Below are positions 23,447 to 31,555 of a DNA stretch of 35,817 bases, piece after piece. The stretch is from Puniceicoccaceae bacterium. Lineage in GTDB: Bacteria > Verrucomicrobiota > Verrucomicrobiia > Opitutales > Coraliomargaritaceae. How positions within the stretch are numbered: the first letter of the stretch is position 1; every line of letters begins with the position of its first letter. Both the position numbers and the translations under genes were made by a program. The DNA is taken from NCBI GenBank assembly GCA_003566795.1, contig PXBU01000110.1:1-35817 (forward strand), written 5' to 3'. The notes under the pieces are model-generated. The model was given only the letters and a program-made list of their open reading frames with translations. It did no database searches and was not told the origin of the DNA.

Positions 23447-25395
23447 GCCAGTATGATGTGCATCGAGGGGACAACCCGCGCACCCTGTTTTTGTTATGGA
23501 TCGTGTTGGCCGCCACCATGGTGCTGTTGGTCGGCTTGGGCTGGCGGCAGCTGATCGCCAGTAGCAAGTATGAAGAAGTGGAAAAGCGCCAGACCGAGCG
23601 GCGCATCCTGATGCCCGGTCCACGCGGTAACATCTACGATCGCAAGGGGAATTTGCTTGTCGGGAACCGTGCGCACTACTCGGCCGTAGTCTATCTGGAT
23701 GATCTGCGTCCGGAGTTTCGGCAGGAGTATTCCGAGATTATCCGTGCCGAGCGGGCAGCACTGCGCGCGGCCTACGAGGCGACTCCGGAAAAGGAGCGTC
23801 CTAAAAAACTCCCCTTGCCGAATTATAGTGAATTGCAGTGGGTGGCGCGGGAGAATGTCATCCAGCGCTACGTGGATGAGATTAATCGTATCACCGGACG
23901 GGACGACACCTTGGCGACGAACCGGATCATCCGCCATTTCAATGAGCAGTTGCTACTGCCGCTGCCCCTGGTGGAGGATTTGAAGGAGGACCAGTATGCC
24001 CGGCTGGTGGAGCAAGTGCCGGTGGACTCGCCGATCAAGGTCCACACCGGAGCAGTGCGTTATTATCCCCACCATTCGGTTGCCGCGCACCTCTTGGGTT
24101 ATGTGCAGTGGGACGACCCGGATCTGGACGACTTGCCCAGCGGTGGCATTAAGACGTTTTTCTTTAAAAAACAAATCGGCAAGACTGGGCTGGAGCGCTC
24201 CTTCGATGAGCTGCTCTCCGGAACCACCGGAACTGAGATCTGGCGGGTGGATCCACTCGGTTTCCAGGATTCGCGGCTGGAGATGATGGCACCGGTTCAG
24301 GGCGACGACCTCATTACCAGTATTGATCTTGACCTGCAACGGACGGCAGAGATTGCCCTGGGTGATCGTAAGGGTGCCGCCATCGCCGTCGACGTGAAGA
24401 CGGGCGAGGTGTTAGCGATGGCCAGTCATCCTGCTTATGATTTAAATGACTTGAGCCCCTTCATTCCTCGCAACACCTTTGATGCGATCAACGAGCAGGG
24501 GGCTTGGCTGAATCGGGCGGCCCAGCTCTCTTATCCACCAGGTTCAACCTTTAAAATCCTTACGACGATTGCTGGTATGCGGGCTGGCACCATCCAGCCT
24601 GACGTGCGGCACCAATGCCAGGGCGTGCACCGCGTGGGCAACCGGATTTTCCGCTGCCATGCCCGCCATGGGCACGGAGAGGTCGACACGGCCACCGCCA
24701 TTGCGGCCAGCTGTAATGTTTACTATTATCAGGAGGGCTTGCGGATGGGGATCGATGCGATCAGTGCCGAGGCCGAGCGCTTCGGCCTGCATCAGCAGAC
24801 CGGGATCGAGTTACCCTTCGAGACCCGCCGACTGGTGGTGCCGGGCAGATCTTGGAAGCGCGAGCATATCGGAGCGGGCTGGGTGCCGGGAGACACGGCC
24901 AACACCGCCATCGGGCAGGGGTTCCTGCTGGTGACGCCGCTGCAAATGGCGACGTTCATGGCCTCGGTGGCGCGCGGCGAAACGCGCACTCAGCCGACGC
25001 TGTTGGCTCTCTCGGCGGAAGAAGCTCAACGGGTCGATCATGGGGGCGAACCCATTGGCTTGGACCAGTTGCAGTGGGAGCAGCTTTGGGAGGGGATGGA
25101 GCAGACCGTGGGCCCGAACGGGACTGGACGCTTGGTGCAGGTCGATGGGCTGCGCATCGCGGGCAAAACGGGCACCGCAGACTTCCGCGCGCATGGGCAA
25201 AGTGTCAACCTGGCGTGGTTTATCGGATGTGCGCCGGTGGAAGACCCGCAAATTGCGGTGGCTGTTATGGTTGAAGGCTCGACCGCTGCCGATCGATTTC
25301 ACGGAGGCTCGACCGCCGGGCCCGTGGCGAAAGATCTTTTTCTGGAGTTTATCGAGCAATACCCGGAGCGTGCGGGTTTTTCGGGTGTGCGCTGA
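23443..25395 (+). CDS. mrdA: Penicillin-binding protein 2 (elongasome transpeptidase)
   Basis: PBP2 crosslinks peptidoglycan during elongation, anchored in the inner membrane with a periplasmic catalytic domain. A single N-terminal helix (LFLLWIVLAATMVLLVGLGW) is followed by the PBP dimerisation domain (PGPRGNIYDRKGNLL). The transpeptidase motifs are S368-T-F-K371 (YPPGSTFKIL), S423-C-N425 and K575-T-G. FRCHARHGHGEVDTATAI is the PBP2-specific block before SxN. At 650 residues it is slightly long; the extra residues lie around 100-180 in the pedestal domain. The partner gene rodA is not seen after it; lnt follows instead. Confidence 0.94.
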   Translation: MSQYDVHRGDNPRTLFLLWIVLAATMVLLVGLGWRQLIASSKYEEVEKRQTERRILMPGPRGNIYDRKGNLLVGNRAHYSAVVYLDDLRPEFRQEYSEIIRAERAALRAAYEATPEKERPKKLPLPNYSELQWVARENVIQRYVDEINRITGRDDTLATNRIIRHFNEQLLLPLPLVEDLKEDQYARLVEQVPVDSPIKVHTGAVRYYPHHSVAAHLLGYVQWDDPDLDDLPSGGIKTFFFKKQIGKTGLERSFDELLSGTTGTEIWRVDPLGFQDSRLEMMAPVQGDDLITSIDLDLQRTAEIALGDRKGAAIAVDVKTGEVLAMASHPAYDLNDLSPFIPRNTFDAINEQGAWLNRAAQLSYPPGSTFKILTTIAGMRAGTIQPDVRHQCQGVHRVGNRIFRCHARHGHGEVDTATAIAASCNVYYYQEGLRMGIDAISAEAERFGLHQQTGIELPFETRRLVVPGRSWKREHIGAGWVPGDTANTAIGQGFLLVTPLQMATFMASVARGETRTQPTLLALSAEEAQRVDHGGEPIGLDQLQWEQLWEGMEQTVGPNGTGRLVQVDGLRIAGKTGTADFRAHGQSVNLAWFIGCAPVEDPQIAVAVMVEGSTAADRFHGGSTAGPVAKDLFLEFIEQYPERAGFSGVR

Positions 25396-25438
25396 GAGTT
25401 TTATTTAACCTAACCTACTTACGCAGGGTCCAATTAGC

Positions 25439-27049
25439 ATGTCCATCGTCTTCAAAAAACACCAACAGGTGTATTGGGCAATCTTAGCGGCCATATCTAC
25501 TGGACTACTTTGGGTGCTTTCGATCCCCCCCTTTGGCTTCGCTGAGGCCGCTTACGTTGCGTTTGTGCCGCTGCTGCTCTGGCTGTATAGTCGACCAGCG
25601 GGTAAAAGCTTTTGGCTGCTCTCGCTGGCGACCGGGTGGGGGAGCTGGCTGGCGATTTTGATCTGGCTGCGGCACGTCACCTGGCTGGGCACATTGCTGC
25701 TGAGTGCCCTGCTGGGCGGGCTGTTTGTGCTGTGGGTGCTGTTCGCCCGATTCCTGATGCCGAAACTGGCGGAGAGCAGCTTTCCTTCGCGGCTGACAGG
25801 CTTTGCGGCGATTGCCGGAGCGTGGGTGCTCATTGAATGGCTGCGCACCTGGCTGTTGTGGGGCTTTCCCTGGGCACCTCTCGCTCTAAGCCAGTGGGAG
25901 CGCCCCGTCGTGCTCCAGCTCGCCGCGTGGACGGGTGCCTACGGTGTCAGCTTTTTGCTCATTTTCTTTAATTGCTGCGTGGCGCAGACCGTGCACCACC
26001 GCTTTGTCCGATACCAACCCAAGATGTGGACCGGATGGTTCAGTGCAGATCTCTATCTCGCCATGGGTAGTCTCGGGTTTTGCATCTACCTCTTCTTTTA
26101 TACCTTGCCGGAGCGCGGCTCTGCACAGGAACTGTTCACCGCCGGAGTGGTGCAGCCCTATATCCCGCCGGATTTGAAGTGGGATACTGACCGCGCCATG
26201 GAGAACCTGGAGGTGCTGGAGCGGCAGACGCGGTTTGTCGCCAGTTTGGAGAATGATGTGTTGCTCTGGCCGGAGGCCGCCACCCCCTGGCCCGTCCGCG
26301 GCTACCCGGCGATGACAGCACGCGTCATCGGGCTGGTGGAAGAGGTCGAAAAACCGATTTTGATGGGTAGCCTCGGCTACGAGCGAGAAACGGACCTTTG
26401 GTTCAACGGCGTTGCCCTGGTCTCGCCGGAGTCAGGACTGAGCGAAGTTTTCTATAAGAAGCGCGAGCTGGTGCCCTTTGGCGAATACGTGCCGCGGCCC
26501 TTTGATAGGATTGCCGACTCCTTCGTCCCGCTGGAGGGCAGTTTCGCGCCAGGCAAGGACCCCGCTTTGATCGATCTGGAGATCAACGGGCAGAACTACC
26601 AAATCGGTTCGCTTATTTGCTACGAGGATGTCTTTCCATCACTGGCGCGGGAGAGTGCCCGCGCTGGGGCGCAGATCTTCTTCGTAGCGACGAACAATGC
26701 CTGGTATGGCGAAGAGGGCGGTGCGGAGCAGCACGCGGCGCACTCGGTACTGCGCGCAGTGGAGAACCGTCGTCCAGTGATACGCGCCGGCAATGGCGGC
26801 TGGAGCGGCTGGATAGATGCCTATGGCACCGTGCGCGAGGTACTCCTCGACGAGCACGGCAGCATCTACTTCCGGGGCGGCGGCAGCTACACGGTCTCCC
26901 ATTTTAACCAGTGGATGCACCAACAGACTTTCTATACCCGACACGGCGACTGGTTCGTCGCGCTCATTGCCCTTCTGTGCTCGCTCATTGGCTGGCGATA
27001 CTCGCCGCTTGGGCTGGGTCGATCTCGTGGGAGAGATCACGATTCTTAA
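25439..27049 (+). CDS. lnt: Apolipoprotein N-acyltransferase
   Basis: Lnt adds the third acyl chain to the N-terminal cysteine of lipoproteins in the inner membrane. The N-terminal ~200 residues contain about six hydrophobic helices. The periplasmic nitrilase-fold domain carries the triad E279 (LLWPEAATPW), K341 (KKRELVPFGEYVP) and C394 (SLICYEDVFP), corresponding to E267/K335/C387 of E. coli. TNNAWYG and AVENRRPVIRAGNGG are conserved downstream blocks. A final membrane helix near the C-terminus completes the 536-residue protein. It follows mrdA by 43 bases and probably belongs to the same transcript. In E. coli lnt (cutE) is likewise not far from mrdAB. Confidence 0.95.
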   Translation: MSIVFKKHQQVYWAILAAISTGLLWVLSIPPFGFAEAAYVAFVPLLLWLYSRPAGKSFWLLSLATGWGSWLAILIWLRHVTWLGTLLLSALLGGLFVLWVLFARFLMPKLAESSFPSRLTGFAAIAGAWVLIEWLRTWLLWGFPWAPLALSQWERPVVLQLAAWTGAYGVSFLLIFFNCCVAQTVHHRFVRYQPKMWTGWFSADLYLAMGSLGFCIYLFFYTLPERGSAQELFTAGVVQPYIPPDLKWDTDRAMENLEVLERQTRFVASLENDVLLWPEAATPWPVRGYPAMTARVIGLVEEVEKPILMGSLGYERETDLWFNGVALVSPESGLSEVFYKKRELVPFGEYVPRPFDRIADSFVPLEGSFAPGKDPALIDLEINGQNYQIGSLICYEDVFPSLARESARAGAQIFFVATNNAWYGEEGGAEQHAAHSVLRAVENRRPVIRAGNGGWSGWIDAYGTVREVLLDEHGSIYFRGGGSYTVSHFNQWMHQQTFYTRHGDWFVALIALLCSLIGWRYSPLGLGRSRGRDHDS

Positions 27050-27110
27050 AACCGCCGCCCACTTATTCAAGGATAGCGATAGCCGCAAATAATAGAAGTC
27101 GGCGTGCCGT

Positions 27111-27136
27111 ACCCTGCGTTAGGGTTTCTTTTTTTT
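27111..27136 (+). terminator. Possible weak terminator after lnt
   Basis: ACCCT and AGGGT pair around a five-base loop and are followed by a T-rich run (TTTCTTTTTTTT). The stem is short. The T-run would also encode lysines of the possible minus-strand bS21-like remnant, so it may not be a terminator. Confidence 0.3.
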
Positions 27137-27268
27137 AGAAGACTTGGAATGGAAGCGCGCTTGCTCTTCGGCAACGACCAGCCCTTCCCTGCGCACTTGC
27201 TTAAAAAATATGTCAAACGGTCTTTGTCAGGAGCACCACGTTTCAGAAAACTTGACGGTAGGGGACAT
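27119..27268 (-). pseudogene. Possible broken bS21 (rpsU)-like small gene
   Basis: On the minus strand an ATG at 27268 opens MSPTVKFSETWCS, then a TGA at 27229-27227. The same frame continues past the stop as QRPFDIFFKQVRREG, LVVAEEQARFHS and KSSKKKKP, ending in TAA. The second part has the look of the C-terminal half of ribosomal protein bS21: basic helices, an REG turn, then a lysine-rich tail. A neighbouring frame reads a different product across the TGA, so a small insertion or deletion could have broken the gene, or the assembly could contain an error here. The evidence is similarity by eye only and is moderate at best. Confidence 0.33.
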
Positions 27269-27279
27269 TAACCTATATG
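27252..27279 (+). promoter_or_regulatory. Candidate sigma70 promoter for the 27358 gene
   Basis: TTGACG (27252-27257) and TATATG (27274-27279) are separated by 16 bases. Transcription would start about 70 bases before the ATG at 27358. The element overlaps the N-terminal part of the possible minus-strand bS21-like remnant, so it is only tentative. Confidence 0.33.
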
Positions 27280-27357
27280 CGTTAGCTAGTCTGGCAGGAC
27301 GAATGTTTTCACTGTGGTGACATTCCTGCGAGCGGCTTTTCCACTCCATTCATTAAA

Positions 27358-28224
27358 ATGAATTTCAAATCAAAGCAAAACGTCAAAGAAGCTGATTCCG
27401 TCCGAGAGCGACGGTTTAGACTGCTGTATGACGACTGCAAGCGCATGATGTTTTGGGCTTGGTTCATCTATCCTGTCTTGTTGGTTGTGGGTCTGGCCTA
27501 TGTCGGCAAAAAAATTACGACATTATACCATCGGGCCGATCAACCTGTTGCTCAAGAAAAGGTAATCGAGCCCCTGGCGGATCCCAACTCGGAAGTGGGG
27601 CGCGCAGAGATTCTCGGGCGCTTGGCCGATTCCTCGGACGATCCCTGGGCGTGGAGTCAGCAATTGGAAAAGGGTGAGCTACATCTGACGGGATGGATTA
27701 TGCATGCGGAAGAGTATCGAGCCTTTGAGGCGCAGCGACAGGCGGATAATCTATCGGTAAACTTTGTCGGAGATAACCGAGGTTTCCGGGCTAATTTTGT
27801 CGGTGGCGAAGTGGTCGCGCCTCCTCGATTTGCCAGTCTGGTGGATGAACCGGTGGCCCGTGGACTCATCGTCCTGGTTCATAGTCTATGGGGCGGAAGA
27901 CTGCATCACCATGGGCTTGAAGTGATCGAAAGAGCGAATTTTGAAATCACCGACTGGAGAGGTGTCCCGTGTCTCTCGGTTGCATTTTATTGTGATCGAG
28001 ATCAGGTTGAAGTGAAGTTACTACTCGAAAAATCCACCATGATGTTGCGTCAGCGCAGGGAAAAATATGCAAATGGGCTCGAAGTAGTCTACACGGTGAA
28101 TGAGTTCCAACGGGCTGGTAACACCCAGCAAGCTAGCAGCCTTGATCTGAGAATCGGGCCGGACGATTTATACCAGGCGCAAATCTCAAGCATTCGGGTC
28201 AATCGGCCAGAGTTGACCGAATAG
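27358..28224 (+). CDS. Hypothetical single-pass membrane protein
   Basis: I do not recognise this 288-residue protein. A basic N-terminal tail of about 35 residues is followed by one membrane helix (MMFWAWFIYPVLLVVGLAYV, about residues 30-50). The remaining ~235 residues should be periplasmic. The outer part contains LHLTGWIMHAEEYRAFEA and VNFVGDNRGFRANFVGG, then a strand-rich C-terminal half with VEVKLLLEKSTMMLRQRR. There are no cysteine pairs, catalytic-looking signatures or repeats. It stands alone between the lnt end and galE, with a candidate promoter upstream. No ribosome-binding site is visible at the ATG. Confidence 0.65.
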   Translation: MNFKSKQNVKEADSVRERRFRLLYDDCKRMMFWAWFIYPVLLVVGLAYVGKKITTLYHRADQPVAQEKVIEPLADPNSEVGRAEILGRLADSSDDPWAWSQQLEKGELHLTGWIMHAEEYRAFEAQRQADNLSVNFVGDNRGFRANFVGGEVVAPPRFASLVDEPVARGLIVLVHSLWGGRLHHHGLEVIERANFEITDWRGVPCLSVAFYCDRDQVEVKLLLEKSTMMLRQRREKYANGLEVVYTVNEFQRAGNTQQASSLDLRIGPDDLYQAQISSIRVNRPELTE

Positions 28225-28321
28225 CTGGCTGTGCGGGGACATGCCTCGCATCAAATTTAATCAGGCTGAATGCCTTATTTTTAGTTTGGACAGAGAAACC
28301 GAGTGAATCTATTTTTCTGGT

Positions 28322-29311
28322 ATGAACGTTTTAGTAGTCGGAGGGGCGGGTTACATCGGAAGTCATTGTGTGCGTCAATTGCTGGCTGCCGGGCATCGCC
28401 CGGTGGTGCTGGATAATCTGGTCTTCGGCCACCGCCAGGCGGTCGCGCCGGAGATTCCTTTTTATGACGGTGATTTGGGCGACCCGGCGGTGGTCGCACC
28501 CATTCTGAAAGACGAGCAGATCGAGCTGGTGATGCACTTTGCCGCGTTCGCCTACGTCGGCGAGTCGGTCACCGAGCCGCGCAAGTATTACGAAAACAAT
28601 TTTGTCGCGACGCTTCGCTTGTTGGAAACCATGTTAGACAACGGGGTGAGCAAGTTCGTCTTCTCCTCCACCTGCGCGACCTACGGGGAGCCCGACACGC
28701 TGCCGATGGTGGAGACGCTGCCCCAGGCGCCGATCAATCCCTATGGCCAGACCAAACTGGATGTGGAAAACTGCCTGAAGGCCTTTGCCCACGCCTACGG
28801 GCTCAGCTTCGCCGCCTTCCGCTATTTCAACGCCGCCGGCGCCGCCGAGGATGGCAGCATCGGCGAGGACCACAAGCCCGAGACCCACCTCATCCCGCTC
28901 GTCATCGATGCCGCCACCGGTCGCCGGGAAAACATTAAAATCTTCGGCACCGACTACGACACCCCCGACGGCACCTGCCTGCGGGACTACGTGCATGTCG
29001 ATGATCTGTCCCGCGCCCACATTGCGGTCTTCGATAAGCTGAATGAACCCGGTGCCGGTTATTTCTATAACCTCGGCACCGGTCGGCCCAACTCCGTGCG
29101 TGAAATCATCAACGCGGTGGAGGCAGTGACGGGCTTGAAGGTGCCGGTGGTCGAGGCGGACCGCCGGGCTGGCGACCCGCCCGCGCTCTACGCCGATTCA
29201 TCCAAGGCCCAAGCCGAACTCGGCTGGGAGATAAAGTATACCGAGGTGAAGGACATCATCGCGACGGCGTGGAAGTGGCACCAGGCCCACCCCAACGGCT
29301 TCGACGATTAG
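28322..29311 (+). CDS. galE: UDP-glucose 4-epimerase
   Basis: GalE interconverts UDP-glucose and UDP-galactose with bound NAD+, feeding envelope polysaccharide synthesis. The Rossmann motif GGAGYIGSHC begins at residue 7. VFSSTCATYGEP supplies the active-site Ser/Thr, and the YxxxK catalytic pair is Y141/K145 (NPYGQTKLD). FRYFNAAGA and CLRDYVHVDDL are GalE-type substrate-region blocks, which favour GalE over other short-chain epimerases. At 329 residues it is full length. It stands as a single gene, with a repeat-rich gap after it. Confidence 0.93.
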   Translation: MNVLVVGGAGYIGSHCVRQLLAAGHRPVVLDNLVFGHRQAVAPEIPFYDGDLGDPAVVAPILKDEQIELVMHFAAFAYVGESVTEPRKYYENNFVATLRLLETMLDNGVSKFVFSSTCATYGEPDTLPMVETLPQAPINPYGQTKLDVENCLKAFAHAYGLSFAAFRYFNAAGAAEDGSIGEDHKPETHLIPLVIDAATGRRENIKIFGTDYDTPDGTCLRDYVHVDDLSRAHIAVFDKLNEPGAGYFYNLGTGRPNSVREIINAVEAVTGLKVPVVEADRRAGDPPALYADSSKAQAELGWEIKYTEVKDIIATAWKWHQAHPNGFDD

Positions 29312-29334
29312 CCCCCAGTGCAAAGATCCACTCC

Positions 29335-29358
29335 GTAGGGGCTTTCCTAGGGAAGCCC
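29335..29358 (+). repeat. Single GTAG-headed REP hairpin
   Basis: GTAG is followed by GGGCTTTCC, two bases, then GGGAAGCCC. The nine-base arms pair throughout, allowing one T-G wobble. The head-plus-hairpin plan matches the other REP families in this window, but the stem sequence is different. Confidence 0.55.
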
Positions 29359-29406
29359 GCGAACGCACCAGGGATTTCGCGCATTTCCAGAGATCTTCGA
29401 ACGCTC
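29359..29406. repeat. 48-base block, copy 1 of a diverged duplicate
   Basis: The block begins GCGAACGCAC, contains TTTCGCG and ends CGAACGCTC. It matches the block at 29538-29586 at roughly 24 of the first 30 positions. It follows directly on the GTAG hairpin at 29335-29358. Confidence 0.5.
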
Positions 29407-29451
29407 AAGGATCAAATAAGTTTTCTCACGGGAAAAACCTATCGAAAAATC

Positions 29452-29525
29452 CGTAGCGGAACGGTGAAGCCGTTTCGATGAATCATCGTGAAATCGGGTC
29501 GAAATGGGTTCCCCATTCCGCTACG
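29452..29525. repeat. REPIN, family A, compact copy
   Basis: This is a 74-base element. The left half is GTAG, C, GGAACGGT-GAA-GCCGTTTC. The right half on the opposite strand is GTAG, C, GGAATGGG-GAA-CCCATTTC. Both hairpins keep eight-base stems and the same GAA loop although stem bases differ between them. About 20 bases separate them. It is a cleaner version of the element at 3492-3623. Confidence 0.8.
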
Positions 29526-29537
29526 GGGTTTTGGTAA

Positions 29538-29586
29538 GCGAACGCACGAGAGGTTCCGCGAACTTCCAAGACACCCCCGAACGCCC
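29538..29586. repeat. 49-base block, copy 2 of a diverged duplicate
   Basis: The block begins GCGAACGCAC, contains TTCCGCG and ends CGAACGCCC. It is the partner of 29359-29406. The two copies flank the REPIN at 29452-29525 in direct orientation. Confidence 0.5.
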
Positions 29587-29730
29587 GCGGGTGCCGCACA
29601 GCAGCTCCCCTACCAGGCGATCAAACCGGCAATTTCATCCCACGCATTAAAATTACAAAAATGCCCAATCAGCGGCTCCTTCGAACTTAAAATTAACGTA
29701 AATTAACGGTTCAACTCATCCCTTTGGAAT

Positions 29731-29760
29731 AATCCGTGTTAATCCGCGTTCATCCGTGGT
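29731..29760 (+). repeat. Three tandem decamers
   Basis: Three consecutive ten-base units read AATCCGTGTT, AATCCGCGTT and CATCCGTGGT. Similar decamer strings occur in intergenic DNA of many environmental bacteria, by general knowledge. They lie about 90 bases before the rmuC start. Confidence 0.6.
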
Positions 29761-29848
29761 TCCACTGTTTGATTCAGCATCGTCGTTAAAAGGCCCCAAC
29801 CGCAGTCAGAGGATTGACCGGCTAGCGGGATTCCAGCTTAATCGCGGT

Positions 29849-31099
29849 ATGGATATTCTTCTCGGTCTCGTCATTGGTCTCTGCGTGGGTGCGGGCGTCG
29901 TTTATTTTTTGCTCAACCGGGAACTGGGCCAGGCACAACAAAAACTGGCGGGGCTGGAGTCGCAGCGCGATGCCGAGCTCAAGGCGGCGGGCGATAAGTT
30001 AAAACTTTTGGAGCGAGCCCGCGAGCAACTGGAGTCCAGCTTCAAGGCACTCTCGGCTGAGGCACTGTCCCGCAACAACGCCGATTTCCTCAATCTGGCC
30101 AAAGCCACGCTTGAGAAATACCAGGAGGGCGCGAAGGGGGACTTGGAGAAGCGCCAGATGTCCATCCAAAAAACAGTCGAGCCAGTCAATGAGGCGCTGC
30201 GGCTCTTTAACCAACGCATCGAAAAGATCGAGGACCGCCGCACCGCGACGGACTCGAGTTTGAAGCAGCAATTAGAGCAGCTCTCGCAGGCGCAAGCCGA
30301 GCTGAGCCGCACGACCGGCAGCCTGGTGCAGGCGCTGCGCGCCCCACAAGTGCGGGGGCAGTGGGGCGAGATGCAGCTGCGCCGCACCGTCGAGATGGCC
30401 GGCATGGTCAACTACTGTGATTTCCTGGAGCAGGCCTCGCACGAAACCGGCGAGGGCCAACGCCAGCGACCGGACATGTTGATCAAGCTGCCCAATGAGC
30501 GCCAAGTGGTGGTCGACGCCAAGGTCCCGCTCGCCGCCTACCTCGACGCGCTGGAGGCGAAGGACGCCCAGGTGCAAACCGAGCGGATGCAGGCGCACGC
30601 CCGGCAGTTGCGCGACCATATCAAAGGCCTCTCGCAAAAGGCCTACTGGAACCAGTTTGAGAATACGCCCGAGTTTGTCGTGCTCTTCGTGCCCAACGAG
30701 ACGATCTTCAGCGCCGCGCTGGAGCAGGATCCGCAACTGATCGAGTTGGGGGTGCAAAACAAAGTCATCCTCGCCACCCCGACCACCCTCATTGCCCTGC
30801 TCAAAGCCATCGCCTACGGTTGGCAGCAGGAGGCCATCGCCCGCGAGGCCAAGCAGATCGCCGCCCTGGGGCGGGATCTCTACGAGCGCATCGGGGTGGT
30901 CACCGGTCACTTCGCCAAGCTGGGCAAGAGCCTCGACCAAAGCGTCGGTCACTACAACAAGGCCATTAGTTCGGTGGAAAGCCGCTTGCTGGTGACCGCG
31001 CGGAAGTTTGAAGCACTCGACAGCTCGAATGCGGATGCGCTACCCGAAGTGAGTGCGATTGAAAAAGTGCCGACTTTGCCCAAGGATGCGGAGGGGTGA
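29849..31099 (+). CDS. rmuC: DNA recombination protein RmuC
   Basis: RmuC is a membrane-anchored nuclease-fold protein that limits inversions at short inverted repeats in E. coli. The 416-residue protein starts with a membrane helix (ILLGLVIGLCVGAGVVYFLL), then a long coiled coil (about 30-170). The core domain carries QVRGQWGEMQLRRTVEMAG and RPDMLIKLPNERQVVVDAKVP, containing the PD-(D/E)xK-like DAKVP block, then YGWQQEAIA. ATG at 29849 (MDILLGLV) is preferred to a GTG-like start upstream because the extra residues are not conserved. Its neighbourhood is rich in inverted repeats, which may be coincidental. Confidence 0.93.
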   Translation: MDILLGLVIGLCVGAGVVYFLLNRELGQAQQKLAGLESQRDAELKAAGDKLKLLERAREQLESSFKALSAEALSRNNADFLNLAKATLEKYQEGAKGDLEKRQMSIQKTVEPVNEALRLFNQRIEKIEDRRTATDSSLKQQLEQLSQAQAELSRTTGSLVQALRAPQVRGQWGEMQLRRTVEMAGMVNYCDFLEQASHETGEGQRQRPDMLIKLPNERQVVVDAKVPLAAYLDALEAKDAQVQTERMQAHARQLRDHIKGLSQKAYWNQFENTPEFVVLFVPNETIFSAALEQDPQLIELGVQNKVILATPTTLIALLKAIAYGWQQEAIAREAKQIAALGRDLYERIGVVTGHFAKLGKSLDQSVGHYNKAISSVESRLLVTARKFEALDSSNADALPEVSAIEKVPTLPKDAEG

Positions 31100-31206
31100 A
31101 CATTGAACGCCGTAGGAGAGGGCTCGTGGGCGGGCATAGTCTCTGCGTCGCCCCCTCCCCAGCCACTGCCCGCATCGACCAGACGACACCGCCCGCCGCA
31201 ACTCTC

Positions 31207-31231
31207 GTGGCGTGTCCGCTTGCCGGACGCC
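31207..31231 (+). repeat. REP, family C, single copy
   Basis: The 25-base unit begins GTGGCGTGTCCG and ends CGGACGCC. It folds as GGCG-TCCG against CGGACGCC with a TG bulge. The same unit occurs twice, inverted, at 31954-32103. Confidence 0.6.
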
Positions 31232-31332
31232 CGAACGGAGAGGCGCTCCCGCTTATGAAAAGAATCCGCAAACCACAGCCATGCCACGCAAAGCAAGCCT
31301 GGTTTTTTCAGAAGTCAGAGGACAGAGGACTC

Positions 31333-31356
31333 GCGCAGAGGCGCACAGGCGCGGAG
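31333..31356 (+). repeat. Three tandem octamers
   Basis: Units GCGCAGAG, GCGCACAG and GCGCGGAG follow one another, just after an AGAGGAC duplicate. This resembles the simple tandem strings found between genes in many environmental genomes. Confidence 0.5.
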
Positions 31357-31383
31357 GGTTGCCGCCGAATGATTGACGCGCAT

Positions 31384-31463
31384 CGTAGCGGTGTGCTTCA
31401 GCCACCGTCCCCGATTGGAACCAGCGGCTGCGAGCGCTGCGGTGGCTAAAGCACACCGCTACG
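31384..31463. repeat. REPIN, family B
   Basis: Arms 31384-31407 and 31440-31463 are reverse complements with one mismatch in 24. Each starts, on its own strand, with C, then GTAG, then C and a GGTG(T)GC-loop-GCCACC hairpin. A 32-base spacer lies between. Each half is thus a REP, and the whole is a REPIN. Confidence 0.8.
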
Positions 31464-31555
31464 GTTGAGCCCCAGCGGAAAAACCATAATAGCACCCTCG
31501 TAGGAGAGGCTCTTGAGCTGTACGGTATGTCATGCAAAACATCAGTGTTACCGGC

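Larger units (their letters stand above)
29312..29848. other. Repeat-rich intergenic region between galE and rmuC
   Basis: No gene is supported in these 537 bases. They hold a GTAG-headed hairpin (29335-29358), two related blocks of about 48 bases (29359-29406 and 29538-29586), a family A REPIN (29452-29525) and three tandem decamers (29731-29760). The rest is AT-rich filler. Confidence 0.6.

Noticed and set aside
28263..28281. AGGC/GCCT hairpin with T-rich tail after the 27358 gene
   Set aside because: A four-base stem is too weak to call a terminator.
31253..31537. Minus-strand reading frame of 94 codons in the rmuC-Smr gap
   Set aside because: It is a translation through the family B REPIN and tandem octamers, so not a gene.
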